Origin: Chloroflexi bacterium RBG_16_51_16
GTDB taxonomy: Bacteria > Chloroflexota > Anaerolineae > Anaerolineales > Villigracilaceae
DNA: 7,337 bases
NCBI GenBank assembly: GCA_001796785.1
Contig: MGNL01000047.1
Location: 5,909 to 13,245, forward strand
Direction of reading: 5' to 3'
Position numbers and translations under genes: made by a program. Below the pieces are notes generated by a model. The model had not been told where the DNA came from and did not search any database. It worked only from the letters and a program-made list of their open reading frames with translations. Each line of letters begins with the position of its first letter. Within the stretch, counting starts at the first letter, position 1. Positions 1-6,107 of the stretch are shown one piece after another.

Positions 1-384
1 ACATTCATCCTGATCGAAGCGCAGCGCGACCTATACAAACTCATGGCCGAGGTGGCAGCAACACCGGAGAACAGCGAACCATTCCAAGCGATCGACGCGG
101 GACGGATCGCATGGCTTGAAGTGCAGCTCGAAGAATTGGAACGCCACCTGGAAATGCCGAGGGAGTTCATCCTGCCGGGTGATTCACCAGGGGAAGCAGC
201 CATGGCCATGGCGCGCACGGTCGTCCGCCGTGCCGAACGACGGGTGGTTGCCCTTTTCGAGAGCGGGGAGATCACCAACCCGGACCTGCAGCGATACCTG
301 AACCGGCTTTCTTCGGTGTGTTTTGCACTCGAGCTGCTTGAAAATAAATCCGCCGGGCGAAAGACAACCCTGGCGGAAGAATAA
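1..384 (+). CDS. PduO-type cob(I)alamin adenosyltransferase, 3' part (5' truncated by window)
   Basis: The frame is open from base 1 and encodes the last 127 residues before TAA at 382-384, so the N-terminus lies outside the window; the ATG at 43 is internal. The family transfers the adenosyl group of ATP to cob(I)alamin in the cytoplasm, making adenosylcobalamin. The C-terminal signature is visible: an IEAQRDLYKL helix, then FILPG, then ARTVVRRAERRVVAL (the family's R-R-A-E-R nucleotide/corrin-binding helix), then YLNRLS near the end. Oddities: the family normally reads YLNRLSD followed by an LAR helix, whereas here the Asp is Ser and the helix reads CFALELLEN, so the C-terminal helix is divergent. 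The DUF554 gene follows after 11 nt, suggesting cotranscription. Family assignment is strong; whether activity is normal cannot be judged without the N-terminal ATP-binding part. Confidence 0.88.
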   Translation, partial: TFILIEAQRDLYKLMAEVAATPENSEPFQAIDAGRIAWLEVQLEELERHLEMPREFILPGDSPGEAAMAMARTVVRRAERRVVALFESGEITNPDLQRYLNRLSSVCFALELLENKSAGRKTTLAEE

Positions 385-395
385 GGTTCACTCCA

Positions 396-1133
396 TTGAT
401 CGGTACATTCCTCAACATCGGCACCGTCCTGCTGGGCAGCCTGCTTGGACTGCTCTTCGGATCGCGTCTGCCCACCCGGTTGAAAGAGACCGTTATCGCC
501 GGGCTGGGTTTGTTCACGATGGTGATGGGCGTCCAGATGTTCCTCAAGACCGAGAACCCATTGATCGTGCTGGGCGCCTTGCTGATCGGTGTGATGCTGG
601 GTGAATGGTGGAAGATCGAGGATGGTCTGCAGAGCCTAGGGCGCAGACTCGAGGAGCGTTTCGCCAAAAACGGCGAACCCGGCAGATCCAAGGCGGAAGA
701 ACCCGCCACGCATGCACCCAGAACCTCTCGATTCGTGCGCGGCTTCCTGACCGCGTCCCTTTTATTTTGTGTCGGTCCATTAACCATCCTGGGCTCGATC
801 CAGGACGGCCTGAGAGGGGATTACAGCCTGCTGGCGGTCAAATCCGTACTGGACGGATTCGCCTCGCTGGCTTTTGCCTCAACGCTTGGGATCGGTGTGA
901 TGTTCTCCACATTGGTGATCCTGGTCTACCAGGGCGGCATCAGCCTGCTGGCGGCGCAGTTGAGCGCGGTCGTGACCGAACCCATGATGAATGAATTGAC
1001 CGCCGTGGGCGGCGTGATCCTGGTCGGGTTGGCGATCAGCAGCCTGCTGGAGATCAAAACGATCCGGGTGGGCAACTTCCTGCCCGCCCTGGCGGTCGCG
1101 CCATTGATCGTGTGGATCCTGTCTTTGTTTTAG
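396..1133 (+). CDS. DUF554 family integral membrane protein
   Basis: This 245-residue hydrophobic protein matches the DUF554 (YdfK/YqgA-like) family of uncharacterised bacterial inner-membrane proteins. It opens with the typical MIGTFLNIGTVLLGSLLGLL segment, and its centre carries the family hallmark GPLTILGSIQDGL (about 127-139) followed by KSVLDGFASLAFASTLGIG (about 149-167). About seven or eight membrane segments are apparent, near residues 4-21, 33-50, 54-70, 113-134, 146-190 (probably two), 203-218 and 226-243; a polar, probably cytoplasmic stretch lies at 74-112. The start is TTG at 396, chosen because it gives the family's standard N-terminus and because AAGG (383-386), overlapping the preceding stop codon, lies about 9 nt upstream. 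Its physiological substrate or role is not known; it is probably transcribed with the adenosyltransferase, but that does not establish a link to cobalamin. Confidence 0.9.
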   Translation: MIGTFLNIGTVLLGSLLGLLFGSRLPTRLKETVIAGLGLFTMVMGVQMFLKTENPLIVLGALLIGVMLGEWWKIEDGLQSLGRRLEERFAKNGEPGRSKAEEPATHAPRTSRFVRGFLTASLLFCVGPLTILGSIQDGLRGDYSLLAVKSVLDGFASLAFASTLGIGVMFSTLVILVYQGGISLLAAQLSAVVTEPMMNELTAVGGVILVGLAISSLLEIKTIRVGNFLPALAVAPLIVWILSLF

Positions 1134-1152
1134 ATCAAAATCTGAAAAGAAA

Positions 1153-1917
1153 CTAACGCCCCATTTCGGCTAAAGCGGCTTCGATCTCGCGTTTGAAATC
1201 GGTTTGCGCGCCCGGGTCATCGATCGGATACGCGCCACCCAGGAAGCGGGCCTTCGTCACGCCGTTGACCGTGTAGGTGATGACAAAGGAAGGTGTGCCT
1301 TTCATGCCGGCGGCCAGCCCGTCGACCTGATCCTGCCTGACCCGGTCGTTGTACTTTCCGCTGTCGAAGCATGAGCTGAATGCGTTCATGTCCAAGGCGA
1401 TGGTTTCAGCAAAGGCGTTCAGGCGGCGGTCGGTGTAATCGCCAACATTTTCACCGGAATGGTTGGCAAAAATCGTGTCGTGCATTTCCCAAAATTTATT
1501 TTGATCACCGGCACAGTAGGCTGCCTCGGCAGCAGCCACTGATTCGGGGCCGATCCATTCGCCCATCGACCGATAAACGAAATACACCGTTCCTGGAACG
1601 ATATAGCGCTGGACCAACTCCGGCTCCATATCCTCAAAAAACCTGACACAGACCGGACACTGAAAATCGGAATATTCCTCGATCTTGATCGGCGCGTTCG
1701 GGTCGCCCATGGCGTTGGCTTGCGGATTGGGCCGTGGGAACAGTTCGGCTGACGAAATTTCGCCGAGAGGCTTGATGTTCGGATAAATGAGCACGAAAGC
1801 CACCAACAAAGCGCCAATGACAACCAGGCTTATGGTGATCAAACGGCTGCGGAGCTGGGTGCGCTGCATTTTCTGGCGGCGCATCTTGCGTTTGCTTAAT
1901 CCCATGTTGTTATCCAT
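1153..1917 (-). CDS. Membrane-anchored DsbA-family thiol:disulfide oxidoreductase
   Basis: This 254-residue protein has a basic cytoplasmic N-terminus (residues 6-26, rich in K and R), one membrane anchor at about 27-46, a linker, and an extracytoplasmic thioredoxin-fold domain of the DsbA/Thioredoxin_4 type from about residue 67. The active-site motif CPVC is at 87-90 in the context EYSDFQCPVCVRFF, and the cis-proline loop GTPSF is at 207-211. A further Cys pair (C135 in AAYCAGDQ and C183 in SSCFDSG) occurs at positions seen in other family members and may form a structural disulfide. The likely role is forming or exchanging disulfides in proteins outside the membrane. The ATG at 1917 has an AGGGAG ribosome site about 5-7 nt upstream; an in-frame ATG four codons later is the alternative. 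No reoxidation partner (DsbB or VKOR) is in the window, so direction of the reaction is unknown. The gene converges on the DUF554 gene with 19 nt between stops and no clear terminator. Confidence 0.9.
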   Translation of the reverse strand: MDNNMGLSKRKMRRQKMQRTQLRSRLITISLVVIGALLVAFVLIYPNIKPLGEISSAELFPRPNPQANAMGDPNAPIKIEEYSDFQCPVCVRFFEDMEPELVQRYIVPGTVYFVYRSMGEWIGPESVAAAEAAYCAGDQNKFWEMHDTIFANHSGENVGDYTDRRLNAFAETIALDMNAFSSCFDSGKYNDRVRQDQVDGLAAGMKGTPSFVITYTVNGVTKARFLGGAYPIDDPGAQTDFKREIEAALAEMGR

Positions 1918-1978
1918 GCATTCTCCCTATCAATAAGTTGCCGAATTTTCTCATGCAGGCATGGTTTTGTCTAGGAGG

Positions 1979-2000
1979 AGATGTGGATGGAAGATTTCGA
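1979..2000 (-). repeat. Copy 1 of a short motif shared by two upstream regions
   Basis: On the + strand this reads AGA-T-GTGGATGGAA-GA-TTTCGA. A second copy at 3537-3560 has the same three blocks in the same order and orientation, differing by one substituted base and a 2-nt length change before TTTCGA (19 identical bases in three blocks). Relative to transcription it lies about 62 nt upstream of the DsbA-like start. It could be a binding site for a regulator or chance similarity; no protein is identified that would bind it. Confidence 0.35.
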
Positions 2001-2124
2001 AGGTTGGTCGCCTCCATTTTCCCCCCGCGAAGAATTTATGACTTCATACGATAAGTTTGTAACACAAAGGGAATTTAACCCAGTTCGCTTGTGTAAACCG
2101 GAAAGACATCACCGGTTTTTATAA
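1987..2124 (+). CDS. Possible small ORF of 45 residues, doubtful
   Basis: A textbook AGGAGG (1973-1978) lies 8 nt before ATG 1987, which opens a frame running to TAA at 2122-2124. The product would begin MEDFEGWSPPFSPREEF; it is aromatic and charged with no membrane segment, and matches no family I recognise. An in-frame ATG at 1981 is only 2 nt from the AGGAGG and is a worse start. Against it: the last 50 nt overlap the acetyltransferase gene on the opposite strand, no promoter was found, and GGAGG (1974-1978) can pair with CCTCC (2011-2015), hiding the ribosome site. Reported as a candidate only. Confidence 0.2.
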   Translation: MEDFEGWSPPFSPREEFMTSYDKFVTQREFNPVRLCKPERHHRFL

Positions 2125-2977
2125 ATCCCATCCTTTGATACAGGATCAATGATGCGGCGTTATCCGCCTGGGTATTAACGGTCAGCCGGTCCAGATGACG
2201 CGCCTGCAACCAGGTCTGCAGGTCGGAGACCAGGGTGCGGCCGATCCCGTGTCCCTGAACGTCCCGCCAGACAGCCAGCCGCCCAAGATGACCACCGGAA
2301 ATGTTCCCGGTTGAAATCTGATAGCCACGAATGCGGCCGTCCAGCACCGCAACCGTGGCATACAAAGCCTGGGAAAATGCTTTCTGCAATGCCTCCTGCG
2401 AATTTCTCCACAGCAAATCGAACGCGTCCGCATCCAAGGCTGCGACCTCGGGCAGATCCTGCCTGGCCATCCGGCGGACCTGCAATCCATCCTGCCTACT
2501 GCGATGATCCCAATTGACAAGCGATCCTTGCCATTCCAGAAGGACAATGTTTTGATGCAGGACAAAGCCACTGGTTTCGAGGAGCGTCCTGAACCAGGGT
2601 TTGACCGCGATGGCTGCCACGGTCACAACGGATACACCCTGAGGAGATTCCCGATCCAAATCCAGCGTGGCAGGAATTGAAGCAATGGCTTCACGAGCGG
2701 TCTCCCATAACGGTGTCCAGGCTTCTGCCGGGGTCAGCAAAATACTATGCACGAACAAACGGATCCAGGCGACTTGCGGCGGATCCTGTGGGCAAGCCAA
2801 CGCGGCCAGGATCCTGCCGCGATCCTCCATCACCCAATAATGAGGCCAGCCCAGCCAATCCAGCGGTGCACGCCAATCCAGGTGCCGATGCAAGTGCTCT
2901 TCAAAGTCCATCAACTCCGCGATCTGGTGTTGATCCGCCCGGGTAGCGGGACGAACCGCGAGGTCGGTGGCGATCAC
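2075..2977 (-). CDS. Two-domain GNAT family N-acetyltransferase
   Basis: This 300-residue protein looks like two GNAT folds in tandem. The C-terminal half (about 165-300) is a complete-looking domain: a start QVRRMARQDLPEVAALD, strand LGRLAVWRDV (231-240), the acetyl-CoA pyrophosphate loop QGHGIG (241-246, the family's Q/R-x-x-G-x-G/A), and the end NAASLILYQRMGF (273-285). The N-terminal half (about 8-150) ends with the similar WFRTLLETSGFVLHQN but has no visible acetyl-CoA loop, so it is probably a non-catalytic copy, an arrangement also known in mycothiol synthase. The acceptor substrate cannot be predicted. The start is GTG at 2977, whose GTGA overlaps the TGA stop of the TPR gene by 4 nt, which points to translational coupling; no strong ribosome site precedes it. 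Confidence 0.85.
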   Translation of the reverse strand: MIATDLAVRPATRADQHQIAELMDFEEHLHRHLDWRAPLDWLGWPHYWVMEDRGRILAALACPQDPPQVAWIRLFVHSILLTPAEAWTPLWETAREAIASIPATLDLDRESPQGVSVVTVAAIAVKPWFRTLLETSGFVLHQNIVLLEWQGSLVNWDHRSRQDGLQVRRMARQDLPEVAALDADAFDLLWRNSQEALQKAFSQALYATVAVLDGRIRGYQISTGNISGGHLGRLAVWRDVQGHGIGRTLVSDLQTWLQARHLDRLTVNTQADNAASLILYQRMGFIKTGDVFPVYTSELG

Positions 2978-3504
2978 TTGCCCAGCCGAAGAATAAATTT
3001 CAGGATGCGGTCAAAGATCGAAGGTCGATCTTTGGCTTCCAGGGATCCGATCATCTTCATGCCTGAATCCAGGAGCTGCCCGCGTTTAAGTTTAATGGCC
3101 GCAGCCGATTTCAGAACGGTCGAACGCAGGTCGCCTTCACCCAACTCGGCGAATAAATCTGCAGATTTTTGATACAGGTCCAATGCTTCATCAAAGCGCT
3201 TGAGCTCTTCAAGGGCGGCTGCCTGATTGCCAAAGGCCATAGCCTGACGCTTTTTGTCATCCGTCTGGGCGAAGATAATGTCCGTGCCGAGTGCGGCATC
3301 CAATGCTTGCTGGTGCATGCCGGCCTTGAGCAGCGCAACACTTCGGTTGTTATTCATCTCAGCCGCAGACAACGGATCGCCCTGCGAGGTAAAAGCCAGA
3401 GCAGCCGACTCGAAAGTATCCGCGGCAGCCTGATATGAACGGCTGGCAAACTCCTGCCTGCCTTTTTGGATAAGTTTTTGTATATCACCAGCAGGAGGCA
3501 TCAA
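2974..3504 (-). CDS. TPR-like helical repeat protein
   Basis: This 176-residue protein is almost entirely alpha-helical and shows tetratricopeptide-type spacing. Helix pairs lie at about 10-40 (ASRSYQAAADTFESAALAF), 46-76 (AAEMNNNRSVALLKAGMHQQALDAA), 87-119 (QAMAFGNQAAALEELKRFDEALDLYQKSADLF) and 123-150. The repeat at 87-119 is the clearest, with the usual small and aromatic consensus positions. There is no signal peptide, so it is probably a cytoplasmic scaffold or adaptor; its partner is unknown. The C-terminus (151-176) is basic and partly hydrophobic. The start is ambiguous: TTG at 3504 lies 11 nt from AAGGA (3516-3520) while the next codon, ATG at 3501, lies 14 nt away. It overlaps the acetyltransferase gene by 4 nt and so probably forms an operon with it, possibly together with the XRE regulator 98 nt upstream. 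Confidence 0.8.
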   Translation of the reverse strand: MMPPAGDIQKLIQKGRQEFASRSYQAAADTFESAALAFTSQGDPLSAAEMNNNRSVALLKAGMHQQALDAALGTDIIFAQTDDKKRQAMAFGNQAAALEELKRFDEALDLYQKSADLFAELGEGDLRSTVLKSAAAIKLKRGQLLDSGMKMIGSLEAKDRPSIFDRILKFILRLGK

Positions 3505-3536
3505 CTTTGGTTTATTCCTTTCGTCGTGAAGTACGA

Positions 3537-3560
3537 AGAGGTGGATGGAATTCGTTTCGA
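3537..3560 (-). repeat. Copy 2 of the short motif shared by two upstream regions
   Basis: On the + strand this reads AGA-G-GTGGATGGAA-TTCG-TTTCGA, matching copy 1 at 1979-2000 in order and orientation. It lies about 33 nt upstream of the TPR-like gene start, in the 98-nt gap after the XRE regulator. No -10 or -35 hexamers of good quality were recognised around it, and I see nothing else in this gap (3505-3602). Confidence 0.35.
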
Positions 3561-3602
3561 CTCAGGTCCTAGCGTAAGGAGGTAAAGGTTAAATGTCGAA
3601 GA

Positions 3603-4286
3603 TCAAAGGGTAATATCCAACAATCCCTCCGCTACGGAACGAAGCCGATCTTTCGACATTTCGCTCATCTTGATCGCCAATTCGAGATAGGGCAGGTTGA
3701 CGGGCTGGCAAACAAAATCCTGGATCTCCTTTGGCAGTTCGGAGAATTTCTGGATGGACTTCTGGCTGGCCAACCACGCGCCCACAGGGCCGCTCTGGTC
3801 TATGAACGTCTCCAGCCTGGAATCGATAGATATCGCAAGCGCCTCGAGCATGGGTAGAGTAAGAGTGCGCTCTCCGAGTTCAAATTCCTGCAACTCCGAG
3901 GGGGTGAGACCGGTCTGCTCTGCCAGCTGGGTGATGGTCAGGTTGACTTTTTCGCGCTCCCGCCTGAGTAAAGCACCGATCATACGCTGACGGACAGCCT
4001 TCACTTTTATCAAGTCCGGTGTTTCGGATGGCGATTCAGTCTCGGAGATTGTTTTGTCGCTCCACAACTGCTGAATGGGCAGTTCGAGGAAATACACCAG
4101 AAGTTCGAGCTCAGGCAGGGAGGGCGAGCTGCGTGCCTCCTCATAATCCCGGTACTGTTCAGGCGGCACACCAATCGCAAGCGCGCATTCCTCCATAGAC
4201 CGTCTTCGATCCTGGCGCATATCCCGCATCAGGAGCGCGAGTTTTTTCGTACGAAGTGAGATCCTGGCAGCAAGGTCCATTGTCAT
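3603..4286 (-). CDS. XRE-type transcriptional regulator with two HTH domains
   Basis: This 227-residue protein carries two Cro/C1-type helix-turn-helix domains. The first spans about 16-75 (RRSMEECALAIGVPPEQYRDYEEARSS... up to LELPIQQLW), and the second about 98-162; its core TITQLAEQTGLTPSELQEFE is the clearer HTH. An acidic Ser/Thr-rich linker (77-91) separates them. The last 65 residues form a helical tail with SELPKEIQDFVCQPVNLPYLELAIKM, which may mediate oligomerisation or ligand sensing; no known sensor domain is recognised. It is expected to be a cytoplasmic DNA-binding protein; no target is known, but genes downstream (TPR, GNAT) or its own promoter are natural candidates. The ATG at 4286 is preferred for its position just below a strong promoter; ATG at 4280 is an alternative. 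No good Shine-Dalgarno sequence is visible, only a GGGG about 7 nt upstream. Confidence 0.85.
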   Translation of the reverse strand: MTMDLAARISLRTKKLALLMRDMRQDRRRSMEECALAIGVPPEQYRDYEEARSSPSLPELELLVYFLELPIQQLWSDKTISETESPSETPDLIKVKAVRQRMIGALLRREREKVNLTITQLAEQTGLTPSELQEFELGERTLTLPMLEALAISIDSRLETFIDQSGPVGAWLASQKSIQKFSELPKEIQDFVCQPVNLPYLELAIKMSEMSKDRLRSVAEGLLDITL

Positions 4287-4307
4287 GGGTCAGCCCCGGT
4301 TTTGTTT

Positions 4308-4336
4308 ATTATAGCAAGGCTTGCGGGAGTAATTAA
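4308..4336 (-). promoter_or_regulatory. Predicted sigma-70-type promoter of the XRE regulator
   Basis: Reading on the - strand, TGCTATAAT is a perfect -10 hexamer (4308-4313) with the extended TGn element. A weak -35, TTAATT (4331-4336, three of six consensus positions), sits 17 nt upstream. Transcription would begin near 4301, leaving a leader of only about 15 nt before ATG 4286. The extended -10 would compensate for the poor -35. Confidence 0.6.
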
Positions 4337-4343
4337 GAAGCCG

Positions 4344-4382
4344 TTCCACTACCCCGAGGGATTCGAGACACTCGGGTAGGAA
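4344..4382 (-). terminator. Imperfect hairpin downstream of cpaF, probable terminator
   Basis: On the - strand TTCC-TACCCGAG pairs with CTCGGGGTA-GTGGAA through about 12 base pairs, with one bulged G, a 2-nt bulge and a loop of about 12 nt. It begins about 26 nt beyond the cpaF stop and ends before the promoter of the XRE gene, so it would separate the two transcription units. The following sequence CGGCTTCTTAATT has only a poor T tract, so it is a weak intrinsic terminator or a transcript-end stabilising hairpin. Confidence 0.5.
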
Positions 4383-4408
4383 CATTAATGGGTGTATAGG
4401 ATAAAGGT

Positions 4409-5734
4409 TTAACGAGCGGGCCGCGGATTTTTGAGTTCGGCCAAATGAGGGGCAAATACCTCAAAACCCAGCTTGAAGCCGGCCGCCTCGAGGCGGGGAG
4501 TGAACAACGGGCGGATACCGGTCGGCTTCAGGATACCCATGACCTTGCCATCCTCGGCCATGCCGGTCTGCTCGAATTTAAAAATGTCCGTCAGTATGAC
4601 CATCTCCCCCTCCATGCCTCCAACCTCAGTCACAGCCGTTACTCTGCGCTGCCCATCCTTCAAGCGGGTAATTTGAACGATGAGATCGACCGCAGACGAA
4701 ATCTGCTGGCGGATGACCTTGATGGGCAATTCCATCCCGGCCATCAATACCAGAGTCTCGAGGCGCGCGAGGGCATCCCGGGGTGCATTGGAATGCACGG
4801 TGGTGAGGGATCCATCGTGACCAGTGTTCATCGCCTGCAGCATGTCCAGGGCCTCACCGCCGCGGCACTCACCGACCACAATGCGATCAGGGCGCATGCG
4901 CAGCGAATTCCGGACCAGGTCGCGAATGGTGACCGCACCGCGCCCATCCGGGTTGGCAGACTTGGTTTCCATGCGCATGACATGATCCTGCTGGAGCTGA
5001 AGCTCGGCGGCATCCTCGATGGTGATGATGCGTTCATTCTCAGGAATATATCCAGAGAGGACATTCAACAGGGTGGTCTTTCCGGAACCGGTCCCACCCG
5101 AAATCACAATATTGAATCGGGCAACGACGCAGGCTCGCAGGAATTCCGCCATTCCTTCCGTCAGGGAGCCGAAGCGGATCAAATCCGCGATCTGAAGTCT
5201 TTCCTTTGAAAATTTACGGATGGTTATGGACGGCCCGTCGATGGCCACAGGTGAAACTACCGCGTTCACGCGGGAGCCATCCGGGAGGCGGGCATCCACC
5301 GTCGGGCTGTCGGCGTCCACACGACGACCGAGCGGCTGGACGATGCGCTCGATCAGCCGCAAGACGTGCTCGTCGTTGTCAAACGCTGTGTCCACCCTGG
5401 ATAAACGCCCCTTGCGTTCCACAAAGATATTCTTCGGACCATTGACCATGATCTCGCTGACCTCGGGATCATCCAGCAGGTCCTGGATGGGACCAAAGCC
5501 AAGCAGGTCGTTCAAGACCTGTTCCAGGATCTGGTTGTGCGTGACTTCCGGAAGCTTTACCTTCGCCTGCTCAAGGATGAGGAGGATGCGCTGATTTATG
5601 AAGGCTTCCCGCTGAGGAGCAGGGATGCCTTCTGATTCAAGGGCTCGCTTCAGCGTGACGATGAGATACTTTTTGAGGCGGATGAGATCCGCCTGGGATA
5701 GACCAGCCTGTTCACCCTGTTTTTCTGAATCCAT
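4409..5734 (-). CDS. cpaF: Tad/Flp pilus assembly ATPase CpaF (TadA)
   Basis: This 441-residue protein is a type II/IV secretion ATPase of the CpaF/TadA branch, the hexameric cytoplasmic motor that powers Tad (type IVc) pilus assembly. The N-terminal domain includes LNDLLGFGPIQDLLDDP (74-90) and SEIMVNGPKNIFVERKG (93-109). The ATPase core shows Walker A GGTGSGKT (213-220, K219), the Asp box TIEDAAELQ (238-246, E240 and D241), Walker B RPDRIVVGECRGGE (281-294, E289), and the His box GHDGSLTTVHSN (305-316). All motor motifs are intact. I set the start at ATG 5734, 7 nt after the preceding gene's stop, with an AGAGAAG ribosome site inside that gene's last codons; the open frame extends to 5839, but those extra 35 residues overlap the upstream gene and do not resemble the family. 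The usual tadB and tadC do not follow it. Confidence 0.95.
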   Translation of the reverse strand: MDSEKQGEQAGLSQADLIRLKKYLIVTLKRALESEGIPAPQREAFINQRILLILEQAKVKLPEVTHNQILEQVLNDLLGFGPIQDLLDDPEVSEIMVNGPKNIFVERKGRLSRVDTAFDNDEHVLRLIERIVQPLGRRVDADSPTVDARLPDGSRVNAVVSPVAIDGPSITIRKFSKERLQIADLIRFGSLTEGMAEFLRACVVARFNIVISGGTGSGKTTLLNVLSGYIPENERIITIEDAAELQLQQDHVMRMETKSANPDGRGAVTIRDLVRNSLRMRPDRIVVGECRGGEALDMLQAMNTGHDGSLTTVHSNAPRDALARLETLVLMAGMELPIKVIRQQISSAVDLIVQITRLKDGQRRVTAVTEVGGMEGEMVILTDIFKFEQTGMAEDGKVMGILKPTGIRPLFTPRLEAAGFKLGFEVFAPHLAELKNPRPAR

Positions 5735-5741
5735 CAGGGTT

Positions 5742-6029
5742 CTACTTCTCTTCAGCTTCTTCGACGGGCATGATCCAGACGATCTGTGAACGACGTACGG
5801 CGAGGAAAGGCGCATGGAAGAGGATCTGCCCGTCCGCATCCAGGATGTTCGCGTCGGTCACGGCCAGGAAAGGTTCATCCAGATCCAACTCATCCTTAAG
5901 TCTTTGGTCATGCAGGACATGGACCTGCCCGCGGAGCATGTGTGAGGTGGTTTGAATGACCGAGGGTACCGGTACCTTGGTAACCACATTCGTATAAATT
6001 TTTCCCTTTTCATCATATTCGATGGTCAT
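5742..6029 (-). CDS. Small uncharacterised protein between cpaE-like and cpaF genes (DUF6812-like)
   Basis: This 95-residue protein starts MTIEYDEKGKIYTNVVTKVP and continues with PSVIQTTSHMLRGQVHVL (22-39), RLKDELDLDEPFLAVTDANI (43-62) and FLAVRRSQIVWIMP (75-88). The pattern (VVTK-P-V--VIQT, a G-x-VHV strand, RLKDEL, FLAVTDA, a closing I-W-x-P) resembles DUF6812, a family I know only as uncharacterised; I give the match from memory and with moderate certainty. It looks like a mostly beta-stranded cytoplasmic domain with an acidic tail (EEAEEK), no signal peptide and no membrane segment. ATG 6029 has GAGG 6 nt upstream; a TTG start at 6062 is possible but less likely. It lies 78 nt after the cpaE-like gene and 7 nt before cpaF, so it is almost certainly cotranslated with cpaF and may serve the Tad machine. 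Confidence 0.85.
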   Translation of the reverse strand: MTIEYDEKGKIYTNVVTKVPVPSVIQTTSHMLRGQVHVLHDQRLKDELDLDEPFLAVTDANILDADGQILFHAPFLAVRRSQIVWIMPVEEAEEK

Positions 6030-6107
6030 TTTGAACCTCAAAATCCCATGAAGCAGAAGCAATAGCTGATGAAACCAGAGGCGGATGTTGAAACCGTTAA
6101 GATCAGC

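Noticed and set aside
272..787. Open frame of 171 codons on the - strand
   Set aside because: It lies opposite the end of the adenosyltransferase and most of the DUF554 gene, both with clear family signatures on the + strand; its translation is low-quality and Pro/Ser/Arg-rich.
1952..1963. Short palindrome CATGC-AG-GCATG ahead of the DsbA-like gene
   Set aside because: Five-bp arms are too short to stand out, and no second copy was seen.
2061..2079. GGG-TTAAATT-CCC hairpin followed by TTTGTGTT after the acetyltransferase stop
   Set aside because: The stem has only three GC pairs and the T run is interrupted; too weak to call a terminator.
2761..2825. Three GGATCC sites and several near copies in a short stretch
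   Set aside because: They lie inside the acetyltransferase gene in different codon contexts and spacings, with no repeat unit; best explained by codon usage.
3576..3613. AAGGAGG followed by ATG 3593 on the + strand
   Set aside because: The frame closes after six codons (MSKIKG) and runs into the opposite-strand regulator gene; there is nothing to support a peptide.
4445..5209. Long open frame of 254 codons on the + strand
   Set aside because: It is wholly antisense to the conserved ATPase core of cpaF, whose Walker and His-box motifs prove the - strand frame. Its own translation shows no family pattern and no good ribosome site.
5735..5839. N-terminal extension of CpaF by 35 residues
   Set aside because: It overlaps the small DUF6812-like gene in another frame, reads as a basic Ser-rich sequence unlike CpaF N-termini, and ATG 5734 fits the gene spacing better.
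6030..6062. TTG start extending the small Tad-locus protein by 11 residues
   Set aside because: ATG 6029 has GAGG at the right distance and gives the expected start of the conserved domain.
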